Origin: an uncultured Acidimicrobiaceae bacterium
Lineage (GTDB): Bacteria; Actinomycetota; Acidimicrobiia; Acidimicrobiales; SZUA-35
DNA: 47,283 bases
Reading direction: 5' to 3'
Assembly (NCBI GenBank): GCA_947259095.1
Contig: CAMYLA010000072.1
Coordinates: 1-47,283, forward strand
The notes under the pieces were generated by a model, which saw only the letters and a list, made by a program, of their open reading frames with translations, searched no databases and had not been told where the DNA came from. Below, one piece after another: positions 8,126 to 16,602 of this stretch (position 1 is its first letter; each line of letters opens with the position of its first letter). A program made the translations under genes and the position numbers.

Positions 8126-8851
8126 GTGAACGGCCGGCCCATCTCGTTTCTCAGCTGGAATCTGGCGATGCTCGAGCGCTCCCAGGGGGCGCCGCGGGAT
8201 TGGAACCAGGAGCACACCCAGGCCGAAGTACGCCGTATCGTGCTGGATCTGTCGCCCGATCTCGTCCTGCTCCAGGAGCTGCCCGGCGTCGTCCCCTACG
8301 TCGAAACCCATGACATGATTCGAGCCAATCCCATGTCGCACAGCGGCAATCTGGCCACCTTGGTCGGCCACGACCTCATGGAGGAGGAGCCGGCCGTCGA
8401 GGTTGTCCCCGGAGTTTCGGTACTGGTCACCTTTCGCCAGCGCGATGTGACGATCGCCAATGTTCATATGGCTCCGGGGCGGGCCGGGGCGGCAGCCCGG
8501 ATCGAACAATTCCAGGCGGTTCTCGATGCCTGCCCAACCGCTGATCTGGCCATCGTCGGCGACACCAATACCCGGACCGGCGAGGAGCGGGCGATCGCCG
8601 ACATCGGCTTGAGCGGCCCGAGACCACCGGCACCGACCTGGGATGGGCGGCGAAACCGATTCCGCGGCGAGACCGCCGGGTTTGTCGCCTATTTCACCCG
8701 GTACTTCATCAGCGATGGACTGGCGATCGAGGAGGCGAAGGTCCTGTCGGAGCCGGTGGTGATCGACGGCCTCCCGGGATTCCACCTCTCCGACCACTTC
8801 GCACTGGCGGGCAACATCGTCGCCGCCGACCGTCGACCAGGACGTCGATGA
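8126..8851 (+). CDS. Endonuclease/exonuclease/phosphatase (EEP) family hydrolase
   Basis: A 241-residue EEP-fold protein. The strand-loop motifs are ISFLSWNLAM (WN), PDLVLLQELPG (the metal-binding Glu), VTIANVHMAPG, DLAIVGDTNTRTG (GDxN) and GFHLSDHFALAGNI (SDH). Together these make a complete catalytic set for Mg-dependent phosphodiester or phosphomonoester hydrolysis. Substrates in the family range from DNA to inositol phosphates and sphingomyelin. There is no signal peptide, so it acts in the cytoplasm. GTG 8126 is required to retain the first WN strand. Confidence 0.85.
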   Translation: MNGRPISFLSWNLAMLERSQGAPRDWNQEHTQAEVRRIVLDLSPDLVLLQELPGVVPYVETHDMIRANPMSHSGNLATLVGHDLMEEEPAVEVVPGVSVLVTFRQRDVTIANVHMAPGRAGAAARIEQFQAVLDACPTADLAIVGDTNTRTGEERAIADIGLSGPRPPAPTWDGRRNRFRGETAGFVAYFTRYFISDGLAIEEAKVLSEPVVIDGLPGFHLSDHFALAGNIVAADRRPGRR

Positions 8852-8907
8852 GGGCCGGACGGCCACAGAGGGTGTCGAAAGCCCTGATTGCATGACAAAC
8901 TGATGAC

Positions 8908-11412
8908 GTGACAGGTGGGGTGTCCGGCGGACCGAGCGATGACGTTCACGGCACCCTGCTCGGGATGAGCCACTTGGCCGATGTCCAGCCGGTCGAGCGA
9001 AACGCGGTCGGCGTCGTCTACAACGCAACCGACCTGAAGCTCGAGCGCCGGGTCACCGTCCATGTCCTGAAGCCGATGACCGGGGAAATGGCACGGATTC
9101 GTTTCGATCACGAGTGCAAGCTGCTCGGCCGCCTCTCGGCCCACCCCAATGTGATCACCCTCTACGACGCCGGCTTCACCAGCGGCGATCGTCCGTACCT
9201 GATCATGGAGCTGGTCGACGGGCCCGACCTCGCCATGCTGCTCGACAGCCGACATCGCCTCCCCTGGGAGGTCGCGACCGACATCGTGTTGCAGATCTGT
9301 ACCGGCCTCGAGCAGGCCCACCGGGCTGGCGTCCTGCACCGCAACATCTCCCCGTCCAACATCCTCATGGCCGGCACCACCCCCAAGCTGACCGGCTTCG
9401 GGATCTCGGCCATGGCTGTCAGAGCCGACCCGACCGGGCTGGTCCATCGGGCACCCGAGGCGTTCGGCGAGGTCTGGAGCGAGCGCACCGACCTGTACTC
9501 GGTTGCATCGGTGCTCTACCAGATGATCGACGGCAACGCCCCGTTCTGGCGGCCGGGCGACGCAGCACCCGATGCCATTCGGCTCCGTGTCAGCCACGAG
9601 CGGGCCCCGACCCTGGATCCGGATCTCGTGCCGGCCCCGCTCGGGGTCTTCCTCTCGGCCGCATTGTCCAAGGACCCGCTCGATCGACCCCAGACCACCG
9701 ACGAGTTCCTTCATGAGCTCGGTCTGATCCGGGAGGGTCGCACCACCGGGAGCATCCCGTCGGTCCTCCATGGAACGACGGGCCCGATGGCTGTACCGGC
9801 GTCGTTCCCGGCCCAACAGGAAAGCGAAACAGCAGGCGATGTGGGCTCGACCTGGTTCGATCCCGCGGCAACCGGCCCTCCAGCCGTAGGTGCCGAGGCG
9901 CCCATCGGCGGGGCCGAGGCCGGTTCGGACCTGCTCGGCTGGGCGCCGGTGGTCGCCGGCGCAACGACGGTCTCCTTGGACATGGCCGCCGGACCGCGGC
10001 AGGCTCGAACCGCACCGCCCCCGGCATCCCGTCGGCCCCCTTCGACGCCGATCGGTCCGGTCGGTCAGGCACCGGACCATGGACAATCGTCACCGGGCGG
10101 CCCGACCGACGGCGCCGAGGTTGGCGGCCTCGGAGCGGAAGCCGACGCAACCGCCGCCAACCCCTCCCGGTCGGTCTGGTCGGGTCCGCAGCCGGCGCAG
10201 GCGATCGTCGGTGAGAGTGTCGAGCCCGGCCGGGGAGCAGGGTCGGAAGCCACCGGCAGGCCCACCGCCTTCATGCTGGCCATGGCGTTGATCGCCGTCG
10301 GCACGATCGGGCTGGCCGCAGTGGTGGCCATGAGCGCACTGGATTCCGGTGACACCCCGGACGCGGCTCCGGTCCTGTCCGATCCCGATGAGCCGACCAC
10401 CATCGAGGCCGTGGGGACCGACGGATCGATTGCGCCGACAACCGTCGGCGATGCCATGGCCGAGCCGACCACCGAAACGTCGATCACGACGACCGTTCCC
10501 GCCAGCACGGTCTCGACCACCATGCCCAGGACCGCGGTCCCGATGGTGGTCGGCGAGCCGGTGGAGGTGGCAACCAGGAGGTTGGCCGACGCCGGCTTCG
10601 AGGTACTGATCGTGGGCCGGAAGTCCGTCAACGCACAGCCCGGCACGGTGATCCAACAGAAACCCGACGGCAACGATCTCGTGGTGCTCCCGTTCACCGT
10701 CACCGTCTACATTCCCAAGGCGGCCAGTCTTCCGTCGATGGTCGGTCGCTCGGCCGATGCGGTCTGCCTCGAGTTGCAGGCGCTGACACTGACCTGCAAC
10801 CGGGTCCAGCGCCACGACGCCCAGATCCCGGCCGGGACGGTCATCGCCAGTCAACCGGTGGAGGGAACCGAGTTCGTCGAGGGCTCGTCGGTCGAGGTGG
10901 CCGTTTCCCTCGGACCGGTCATGACCGTGGCGGTGCCTGCGCTGGCCGGATCGACCAGGGCGGAGGCCGAGACAACCCTCCTGACCAGCGGTTTTGTCGC
11001 TGTGGGGTTCGAATCCGAACCCTCGGAGTCGGTCCCGGTCGATCAGGTGATCGGCAGCAATCCTGCTGCCGGCACCTCGCTCGCCACCGATCAGACGGTC
11101 ACGGTCCTGTTGTCAAACGGCCCGCCGGTGAAGGTGCAGCTTCCCGATGTGGTCGGGTCGACGTCGGCTGATGCCGAGGCCGCACTGAGCGGGATCGGGA
11201 TGAATTCGTCGGTGGTCATGGTCGATGTGGCCGACGGTGATCCCAACATCGGCCTGGTGCTCACCATGGACCCAGGGGCCGGGGCCGAGGTCGATGCCGG
11301 CTCGACCGTGACCATCACCGTCGGGCGACCGCCGGCTGCGCCGGACGGCGCCTCCACGACGACGGTGACATCGGCGCCGCCGACCACGGCAACCAGCTCC
11401 ACCGCCGGCTGA
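8908..11412 (+). CDS. PASTA-domain protein with degenerate Ser/Thr kinase domain (pseudokinase)
   Basis: An 834-residue protein built like PknB/StkP: an N-terminal kinase fold (about residues 25-280), a Pro/Ala-rich linker, one membrane helix near 454-477, and four extracellular PASTA repeats (about 540-812). PASTA domains bind muropeptides or lipid II. The kinase core has lost its key residues: VAIK-type Lys is His52 (VTVHVL), HRD is HRN (144-146) followed by ISPSN instead of LKPxN, and DFG is GFG (163-165). The Gly loop is also degraded (ERNAVG). The alphaC Glu (E69), APE and alphaF Asp remain, so the fold is probably kept without phosphotransfer. GTG 8908 is the start; ATG 8965 is a shorter option. 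No ordinary kinase partner is in the window. Confidence 0.88.
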   Translation: MTGGVSGGPSDDVHGTLLGMSHLADVQPVERNAVGVVYNATDLKLERRVTVHVLKPMTGEMARIRFDHECKLLGRLSAHPNVITLYDAGFTSGDRPYLIMELVDGPDLAMLLDSRHRLPWEVATDIVLQICTGLEQAHRAGVLHRNISPSNILMAGTTPKLTGFGISAMAVRADPTGLVHRAPEAFGEVWSERTDLYSVASVLYQMIDGNAPFWRPGDAAPDAIRLRVSHERAPTLDPDLVPAPLGVFLSAALSKDPLDRPQTTDEFLHELGLIREGRTTGSIPSVLHGTTGPMAVPASFPAQQESETAGDVGSTWFDPAATGPPAVGAEAPIGGAEAGSDLLGWAPVVAGATTVSLDMAAGPRQARTAPPPASRRPPSTPIGPVGQAPDHGQSSPGGPTDGAEVGGLGAEADATAANPSRSVWSGPQPAQAIVGESVEPGRGAGSEATGRPTAFMLAMALIAVGTIGLAAVVAMSALDSGDTPDAAPVLSDPDEPTTIEAVGTDGSIAPTTVGDAMAEPTTETSITTTVPASTVSTTMPRTAVPMVVGEPVEVATRRLADAGFEVLIVGRKSVNAQPGTVIQQKPDGNDLVVLPFTVTVYIPKAASLPSMVGRSADAVCLELQALTLTCNRVQRHDAQIPAGTVIASQPVEGTEFVEGSSVEVAVSLGPVMTVAVPALAGSTRAEAETTLLTSGFVAVGFESEPSESVPVDQVIGSNPAAGTSLATDQTVTVLLSNGPPVKVQLPDVVGSTSADAEAALSGIGMNSSVVMVDVADGDPNIGLVLTMDPGAGAEVDAGSTVTITVGRPPAAPDGASTTTVTSAPPTTATSSTAG

Positions 11413-11424
11413 CGGCGACCGGCG
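11403..11424. terminator. Possible weak terminator between convergent genes
   Basis: CGCCGG and CCGGCG arms are separated by 10 nt, overlapping the stop of the PASTA gene and facing the end of the PadR gene at 11433. There is no T-run, so termination activity is uncertain. Confidence 0.25.
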
Positions 11425-11432
11425 CCGCAGGG

Positions 11433-12071
11433 TCAGCCTTCCGACTGGTCGGCGTCGTCCTCGGCCAGCAGCCGGTAGATGGCCTTCCTGGCGTCGTTCA
11501 GGATCTGGTTTGCCGCTTCGGCCTGGGATCGGGAGCCGGCGGAGGCCACCTGGCGGGCCGCTGCGCCGAGCTGGAACATCGATCGCCGCAGGTCGGCGAA
11601 GGCGGCGCCGCCCTCACCAACGAAACGTTCCCAGGGGAGCGGCCCCTCGATGGAGGCCACGGCGGTGGCGCCGGCTTCGGTGAGGCTGAAGACGTTCTTG
11701 CCGTCCACCGACTGGCTGGCCAGGAGGCCCTCGTCGGCCAGGAGTTGCAGCGTGGGGTAGATCGACCCCGGGCTTGGCTGCCAGCCCCCTTCCGAGCGTT
11801 CCTCCAGCTCCTGCATGATCTGATAGCCGTGCATCGGCTGGTCGTTCAGCAGGGCCAGGACACCGATGCGGACATCACCGCGGCTGACCCGAGGGCGGCG
11901 CCGACCGCCACCTCGACGACCGCCCCGCCCCCGACCGCCGGGGCCCGGGCCTCGCCGGGGCCCACCGCGGTGACCAAATCGGCCACGCCCCCCGGGTTCG
12001 TGGTCCGAGCCGGGGAAGCCGCCCTCGGTCCGGTTGGGGCCGGCCGGGTCACCCTGAAGGTCGTCCTGCAT
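11433..12071 (-). CDS. PadR-family transcriptional regulator with Gly/Arg-rich N-terminus
   Basis: A protein of about 212 residues. The PadR winged helix is clear: RIGVLALLNDQPMHGYQIMQ, then GSIYPTLQLLADEGLL and the wing ending KNVFSLTEAG. A helical C-terminal domain for dimerisation follows. Before the DNA-binding domain is a strongly basic, Gly/Arg/His-rich tail (about residues 15-60, with RRGPGPGGRGRGGRRGGG). Such tails occur in some actinobacterial PadR proteins and may bind metal or DNA nonspecifically (inference). I placed the start at ATG 12071 because codon use changes sharply there. ATG 12116 is in frame but adds an AT-rich leader. It is divergent from the M23 gene, and the palindrome at 12202-12221 is its likely operator. 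Confidence 0.82.
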   Translation of the reverse strand: MQDDLQGDPAGPNRTEGGFPGSDHEPGGRGRFGHRGGPRRGPGPGGRGRGGRRGGGRRRPRVSRGDVRIGVLALLNDQPMHGYQIMQELEERSEGGWQPSPGSIYPTLQLLADEGLLASQSVDGKNVFSLTEAGATAVASIEGPLPWERFVGEGGAAFADLRRSMFQLGAAARQVASAGSRSQAEAANQILNDARKAIYRLLAEDDADQSEG

Positions 12072-12191
12072 CTGTTTTCTTGTTCTTCGTTGCGTTGTGT
12101 TGTGAATGTGTTTCATTTTCGGTCTTTCTCGAATCTGTGTACGGCGAGCCAACGCCGACCGAAACCGGCCTGGACAGTGGCTCTTGTCGTC

Positions 12192-12221
12192 TTGACATGC
12201 ATATCACGATATATCGCGATA
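12192..12221. promoter_or_regulatory. Likely PadR operator palindrome overlapping a -35-like hexamer
   Basis: The 20-bp sequence at 12202-12221 reads TATCACGATATATCGCGATA and is palindromic at 18 of 20 positions around a CGATATATCG core. It stands out in an otherwise GC-rich region. TTGACA at 12192-12197 on the plus strand lies just upstream. A PadR gene lies on one side and the M23 gene on the other, so binding here could control either or both. Autoregulation is common for PadR proteins. Confidence 0.6.
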
Positions 12222-12328
12222 CTGGAGACGACAACCCCAGTTCTGCGATTGGGGTTGCAAAACGGCAGCGCTACCTACAATCATCGACAGGCGGGTGGAG
12301 TCGGCCCCTTCTCTCGGAGGTCGCCGTC

Positions 12329-14092
12329 ATGGCCGATCCACGCCCCATCCACCCCACTGCGAACGTCGCCGGCGATGCGTCTTCGACGTCCAGGTCGAGC
12401 CTCGACGACGGCCCCGTAGCGGCCGTCGATGAGGTGGCAGGTGGAGGCGGTCGGCGCATGGGCAGGATGTGGCTGGCCATTGGCGCCGCAGGAGCCCTGG
12501 TGGTGACCGCCCTCGCGGTTGGTCCGGCCTCGGCTGAGGATCCGGTCGTCGAGATGGCCGGAGCGACCGCCCTGACCTCGGCCGACGAGGAAACGCCCGC
12601 CGACGCCGACGAGGGTGCATCCGATGCCACATCGGATGGCCAAGCAGCGGCTGCGCCGTCGGAGGAAGGCGAGACTGGCGAACAGGACACCCCCGACGAT
12701 GCAGCGGCGGACGGCCAGACACCGGCCGAGGATGACGACGACACCACCACCGGAGACGATGCGGCGGAGAACGGGACCGATGCCGACAACCCGGCCGAGG
12801 AGCCGGCAGACCAGCCGAGTGAGGACGAGCCGACCGACGCCTCAGAGGACGACGGCTACGAGGACGGGACCGAGGGCGGTGACGAGGATGCAACCGATGA
12901 CGAGGACGGGACCGAGGAAGCCGCCGAGGACGAGACGCAGGATGACGAGAACGCCGAACCGGCCATCGTGTTCCCCGTCGTCGGGCCGACCAGCTACGTC
13001 GACACCTGGGGAGCCTGCCGGGGTTCGGGCTGTTCGAGGGGCCACAAGGGAGTCGACATCTTCGCCCACAAGCTGGCGCCGCTGGTGGCGGCAGCGGACG
13101 GCGTGATCAGTTTCGATCGCCGCAGCGCCATGGGACTGTCCGGCAACACCGTCATCATCACCGACGACAACGGCTGGCGGTACCTGTACATCCACCTCAA
13201 CAACGATTCACCGGGGACCGACGACGGCTCCAACCCCCAGGGCTGGATCCTGCCGAACCGGCTGCGGGTCGGCGACCGGGTCGAGGCCGGCGATGTCATC
13301 GGCTACCTCGGCGACTCCGGCAACGCCGAGACCACCCCGGCCCACGTGCATTTCGAGCTGCATCGCCCCGGTGTCGGTGCCATCAACCCCACCCCCGCAG
13401 CCCTGCTGGCACAGCGGGAAGGGCGGGTCGTTCCCGTCGTCGGGCTGGCCTCGACCGCCGAGGGCAGGGCCGAACACGGTCCCATCGTCTCGGCCTGGTA
13501 CCAGGCGCTGCTCAAGCGGGCGCCTACCGACGCAGAGCTGTTCGCCTGGACCGATCGGTTCGACATCGGCTTCGCCACGACCGACGATCTGATCGCCGAT
13601 CTGACGATGGCCAAGCCCCGCCGGGACGCAGCAGGCAACGTGGTGCGGGCGTTCCGGGTTTCGCTCAATCGGACCCCGACGCTCAACGAGATCCGGCTCT
13701 GGGAGGAGGCGTTCCGCAACGGCACCGATCTGGAGGCGATGAGCGAGACCCTGATCGGCAGCACACCGTTCCGCGACCAGTATGGCGAGCTGTCCGACGC
13801 GGAGTTCGTCAGGGTGATCTACCGCAACGCCGTCGGGGTCGACCCCTCGGAGAAGCGGCTCGACGACTGGCTGCAGCTGTTCGCCGAAGGTGCGCCCAGG
13901 TCGGAGCTGCCCGCCTACTGGGCCGATTCCTACAGCGTCAAGAACTCGACCTGGCACGGCTTGGAGGTCATCCAATCCTTCCGGGCCGGCCTGGACCGGA
14001 TGCCGAGCGACGAAGAGTACGGCCAATGGGTGGCCCACCTCGACGGTGGCGGCTTGATCCCCGACGTGGTCGACGCCATTCGGCCCGACTGA
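12329..14092 (+). CDS. Secreted or anchored M23 metallopeptidase with C-terminal DUF4214 region
   Basis: A 587-residue protein. A basic N-terminus and one hydrophobic helix (about 47-68, ending ASAED) give a signal or anchor. A very acidic, Thr/Glu/Asp-rich linker runs to about residue 208. The M23/LytM domain follows with HKGVD (HxxxD) and PAHVHFELH (HxH), so all zinc ligands are present and endopeptidase activity on peptidoglycan cross-bridges is expected. Residues of about 385-587 form DUF4214-like repeats (VSAWYQALLKRAPTDAELFA; RVIYRNAVGVDPSEKRLDDW), the same module as in the oxidase at 18062. ATG 12329 has GGAGG at 12316-12320. It is divergent from the PadR gene. Confidence 0.88.
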   Translation: MADPRPIHPTANVAGDASSTSRSSLDDGPVAAVDEVAGGGGRRMGRMWLAIGAAGALVVTALAVGPASAEDPVVEMAGATALTSADEETPADADEGASDATSDGQAAAAPSEEGETGEQDTPDDAAADGQTPAEDDDDTTTGDDAAENGTDADNPAEEPADQPSEDEPTDASEDDGYEDGTEGGDEDATDDEDGTEEAAEDETQDDENAEPAIVFPVVGPTSYVDTWGACRGSGCSRGHKGVDIFAHKLAPLVAAADGVISFDRRSAMGLSGNTVIITDDNGWRYLYIHLNNDSPGTDDGSNPQGWILPNRLRVGDRVEAGDVIGYLGDSGNAETTPAHVHFELHRPGVGAINPTPAALLAQREGRVVPVVGLASTAEGRAEHGPIVSAWYQALLKRAPTDAELFAWTDRFDIGFATTDDLIADLTMAKPRRDAAGNVVRAFRVSLNRTPTLNEIRLWEEAFRNGTDLEAMSETLIGSTPFRDQYGELSDAEFVRVIYRNAVGVDPSEKRLDDWLQLFAEGAPRSELPAYWADSYSVKNSTWHGLEVIQSFRAGLDRMPSDEEYGQWVAHLDGGGLIPDVVDAIRPD

Positions 14093-14285
14093 CCGCCCGA
14101 GAGATCCGAAGCCGCCGATCAGCGTCGGCCGAGACGCCTGGATCGTCGCGGCCGCAGTCCGTCAATGGGGCAGAGCTGAGTCCGGCGCCGCAGGCATCGA
14201 GAAGTGGTCGATGGTGTGGTGTCGGCTCGGCAACGTCGCCGCCGGTTGTTTCGTTCCGATCGGACCCACTGCGCCGCCGGGATTG

Positions 14286-15113
14286 TCAGCGGCAGCGGTT
14301 GACCAGGCGGCCGAGCCCCTCGATGGTGGTGACCAACTCGTCGCCCGGCTTCAGGTATTCCGGCGGGTTCCGGGCCGCCCCGACACCACCCGGTGTCCCG
14401 GTGGCGATCACATCGCCCGGGTCGAGGGTCATCACCCTGCTCAGGTCCGACACGATGTCCACCGCATTGAACACCAGGTGCGAGGTGTTGCTCTCCTGTT
14501 TCACCACGCCGTTGACCGTGGTCGAGAGGGCCAGACCGGAACCGTCTCCGACCTGATCGGCGGTCACCAACGACGGCCCAAACGGAGTCAGACCCTCGAA
14601 GGTCTTTCCCGCCAGGAACTGGGTGGTGCGGCGCTGCCAATCGCGGACCGATACGTCGTTCAGCACGCAGTACCCGGCAATGGCGGCCAACGCCGCCGCG
14701 CCGGACACGTTGCGGACGCTGCGACCGATGACCAGGGCCAGCTCACATTCCCAGTCGATACTGGTCGAGACCTCGGCCGGCGGGAGCACGATGTCGTCGT
14801 TCGGTCCGACCAGGGCCCTTGCGTATTTGGCGAAATAGGTCGGATGGCCCGGTACCTCACGGCCCATCTCGGCGATGTGATCTCGGTAGTTCACCCCAAC
14901 GCAGACGAGCTTGTCCGGCTTGGGCACCACCGGCGCCAGATCGGCGTCGACAACCGCAACGGTCGCTCCCCCGTCGGCAGTGGCGGCAGCGGCCAGACCG
15001 CCATCGGCGGTCAGGACCTCCTTGACGGTCGGTGCGTCGAGGAGCACGATGGCATCGCCCTCGATCCTCCCGGCCCGGGTGCCGCCTTCATGGCGGATGG
15101 TTACCAGCTCCAT
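14286..15113 (-). CDS. Fumarylacetoacetate hydrolase (FAH) family protein
   Basis: A 275-residue FAH-superfamily enzyme with the short N-terminal region and full catalytic domain. Visible are KLVCVGVNYRDHIAEMG, the metal ligands in SIDWECELALVIG (two Glu) and VLNDVSVRDWQ (Asp), the KTFEGLTPFGPSLV segment, and the C-terminal DPGDVIATGTPGGVG loop. Family members cleave C-C bonds or isomerise and decarboxylate 2-oxo acids in aromatic and sugar catabolism. The substrate here is unknown. It is divergent from the M24 peptidase with about 50 bp between the starts, so a shared promoter region is likely. Confidence 0.9.
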   Translation of the reverse strand: MELVTIRHEGGTRAGRIEGDAIVLLDAPTVKEVLTADGGLAAAATADGGATVAVVDADLAPVVPKPDKLVCVGVNYRDHIAEMGREVPGHPTYFAKYARALVGPNDDIVLPPAEVSTSIDWECELALVIGRSVRNVSGAAALAAIAGYCVLNDVSVRDWQRRTTQFLAGKTFEGLTPFGPSLVTADQVGDGSGLALSTTVNGVVKQESNTSHLVFNAVDIVSDLSRVMTLDPGDVIATGTPGGVGAARNPPEYLKPGDELVTTIEGLGRLVNRCR

Positions 15114-15164
15114 AGCCCGGTCATGATACTGGGCCGACTGCGGTGCCCTATCATCGTTGGTCCC

Positions 15165-16469
15165 ATGGGCAACAAGATCACGGCGTCACTGGCGGCAAAG
15201 GGTGGGCACTTCCGACGAGCCGGAACCGATCTCCACCACATCGAGCTGGGGCCCGGTCCGGTGCTCGAGTCCCAGTGGCGCAGCGCCGGGCTGACGATTC
15301 CCGACCTGGTGGAGATGCGCCGGTACCGCCTCGGCCGGGTGCGACGCCAGCTCGACGAGCTCGGCTACGACGGGATCATCCTCATGGATCCGATGAACAT
15401 CCGCTACGCGACCGACACCACCAACATGCAGGTCTGGGTCATGCACAACGCCTCCCGCTACGCCTGGGTCGGCGCCGACGGTTCGGTGATCGTCTGGGAG
15501 TTCTACGACTGCGAGTTCATGTCGGGCCACAACCCGCTGGTCGACGAGGTACGGCCGGCGGTCGGCTTCACCTACTTCCTGGCCGGACCCCGCTACGAGG
15601 AGAAAGCTCGGCAATGGGCCGACGAGTTCCTCGACGTCATCGCCGAACACTGTGGACCGGGCGCTCGGATCGCCATCGATCAGTGCCAGTACCTTCCGTA
15701 CCGGTTCCTGGAGGACGGTGGCGTGTCGCTCGGCTCGGGCCAGGAGGTCATGGAGTTGGCTCGGACCATCAAGAGCCCGGACGAGGTGGCGGCGATGCGG
15801 TGTGCGGTCCATGCCTGCGAGGCGGCCATGGCCGAGATGTACACCGGCTTCGAGCCGGGGCTGACCGAGCGGGAGCTCTGGGCCATGCTCCACGCCGGCA
15901 ACATCAAGCGGGGCGGCGAGTGGATCGAAACCCAGATCTTGGCCTCCGGTCCCAGGACCAACCCATGGATGCAGGAGGCCAGCAGCCGGGTGATCCAGCC
16001 CGGGGACATGGTGGGCTACGACACCGACCTGGTCGGACCGTACGGGATGATGGTCGACATCTCCCGGAGCTGGATCGCAGGCGGAGCCACGCCGACGGCG
16101 GCCCAGCGCAACACCCACCACCTCGCCCTGGAACAGATCCAACGCAACGGAGCCCTGTTGCGGCCGGGGACCACCTTCCGGGAGCTGACCGAGCGGGCCT
16201 GGAGCCCACCTCTGGAGGACTACCGCCACTACTGTGTGCTGTTCCACGGTGTCGGCCAGTGCGACGAGTACCCCGAGATCGTCTTTCCCGAGCAATGGGA
16301 CGACGTCGGCTTCGACGGGGTGCTCGAGCCGGGCATGGTCCTGACCTGCGAGGCCTATGTCGGCGACCGTCACGGCTCGGCCGAAGGGGTGAAGCTGGAG
16401 GAGCAGTTCCTGGTCACCGACTCGGAACCGGAACGGCTGAGCCGCTTCCCCATCGATCTGGTGCCCTGA
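15165..16469 (+). CDS. M24-family Xaa-Pro dipeptidase-like metallopeptidase
   Basis: A 434-residue protein with an N-terminal creatinase-like domain (LGYDGIILMDPMNIRYATDT) and a C-terminal pita-bread domain. The dimetal ligands appear in order: YDTDLVGPYGMMVDIS (two Asp), LFHGVGQCDEYP (His), VLTCEAYVG (Glu) and GVKLEEQFLVTD (Glu). The site is complete. Relatives include prolidases, creatinases and DMSP lyase DddP-like proteins, so C-N hydrolysis is expected but not the only possibility. Start ATG 15165 gives MGNKITASLAAKGGHF. The long frame upstream overlaps the FAH gene and is not used. Confidence 0.88.
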   Translation: MGNKITASLAAKGGHFRRAGTDLHHIELGPGPVLESQWRSAGLTIPDLVEMRRYRLGRVRRQLDELGYDGIILMDPMNIRYATDTTNMQVWVMHNASRYAWVGADGSVIVWEFYDCEFMSGHNPLVDEVRPAVGFTYFLAGPRYEEKARQWADEFLDVIAEHCGPGARIAIDQCQYLPYRFLEDGGVSLGSGQEVMELARTIKSPDEVAAMRCAVHACEAAMAEMYTGFEPGLTERELWAMLHAGNIKRGGEWIETQILASGPRTNPWMQEASSRVIQPGDMVGYDTDLVGPYGMMVDISRSWIAGGATPTAAQRNTHHLALEQIQRNGALLRPGTTFRELTERAWSPPLEDYRHYCVLFHGVGQCDEYPEIVFPEQWDDVGFDGVLEPGMVLTCEAYVGDRHGSAEGVKLEEQFLVTDSEPERLSRFPIDLVP

Positions 16470-16602
16470 TCTTCCGGTGGTCCGCCCGGCCATGGTCTGA
16501 AAGGCCTAAAGACATGGGCCGTTTGCCCGATAGGAGGAGGTCAGGGGCACGAGTTCAGCTCTGCGTCCCGACGGACATGCCGGTTGTGAAAGGACGCCTC
16601 CG

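Noticed and set aside
7787..9028. N-terminal extension of the 7199 membrane protein frame
   Set aside because: It runs through the EEP gene on the other strand, which has full catalytic motifs.
12069..12152. Longer PadR starts at 12116 or 12152
   Set aside because: The added codons are AT-rich, unlike the gene, and are better read as untranslated leader; kept as alternative only.
15186..16493. 435-codon minus-strand ORF
   Set aside because: Exact antisense of the M24 peptidase, which has all metal ligands.
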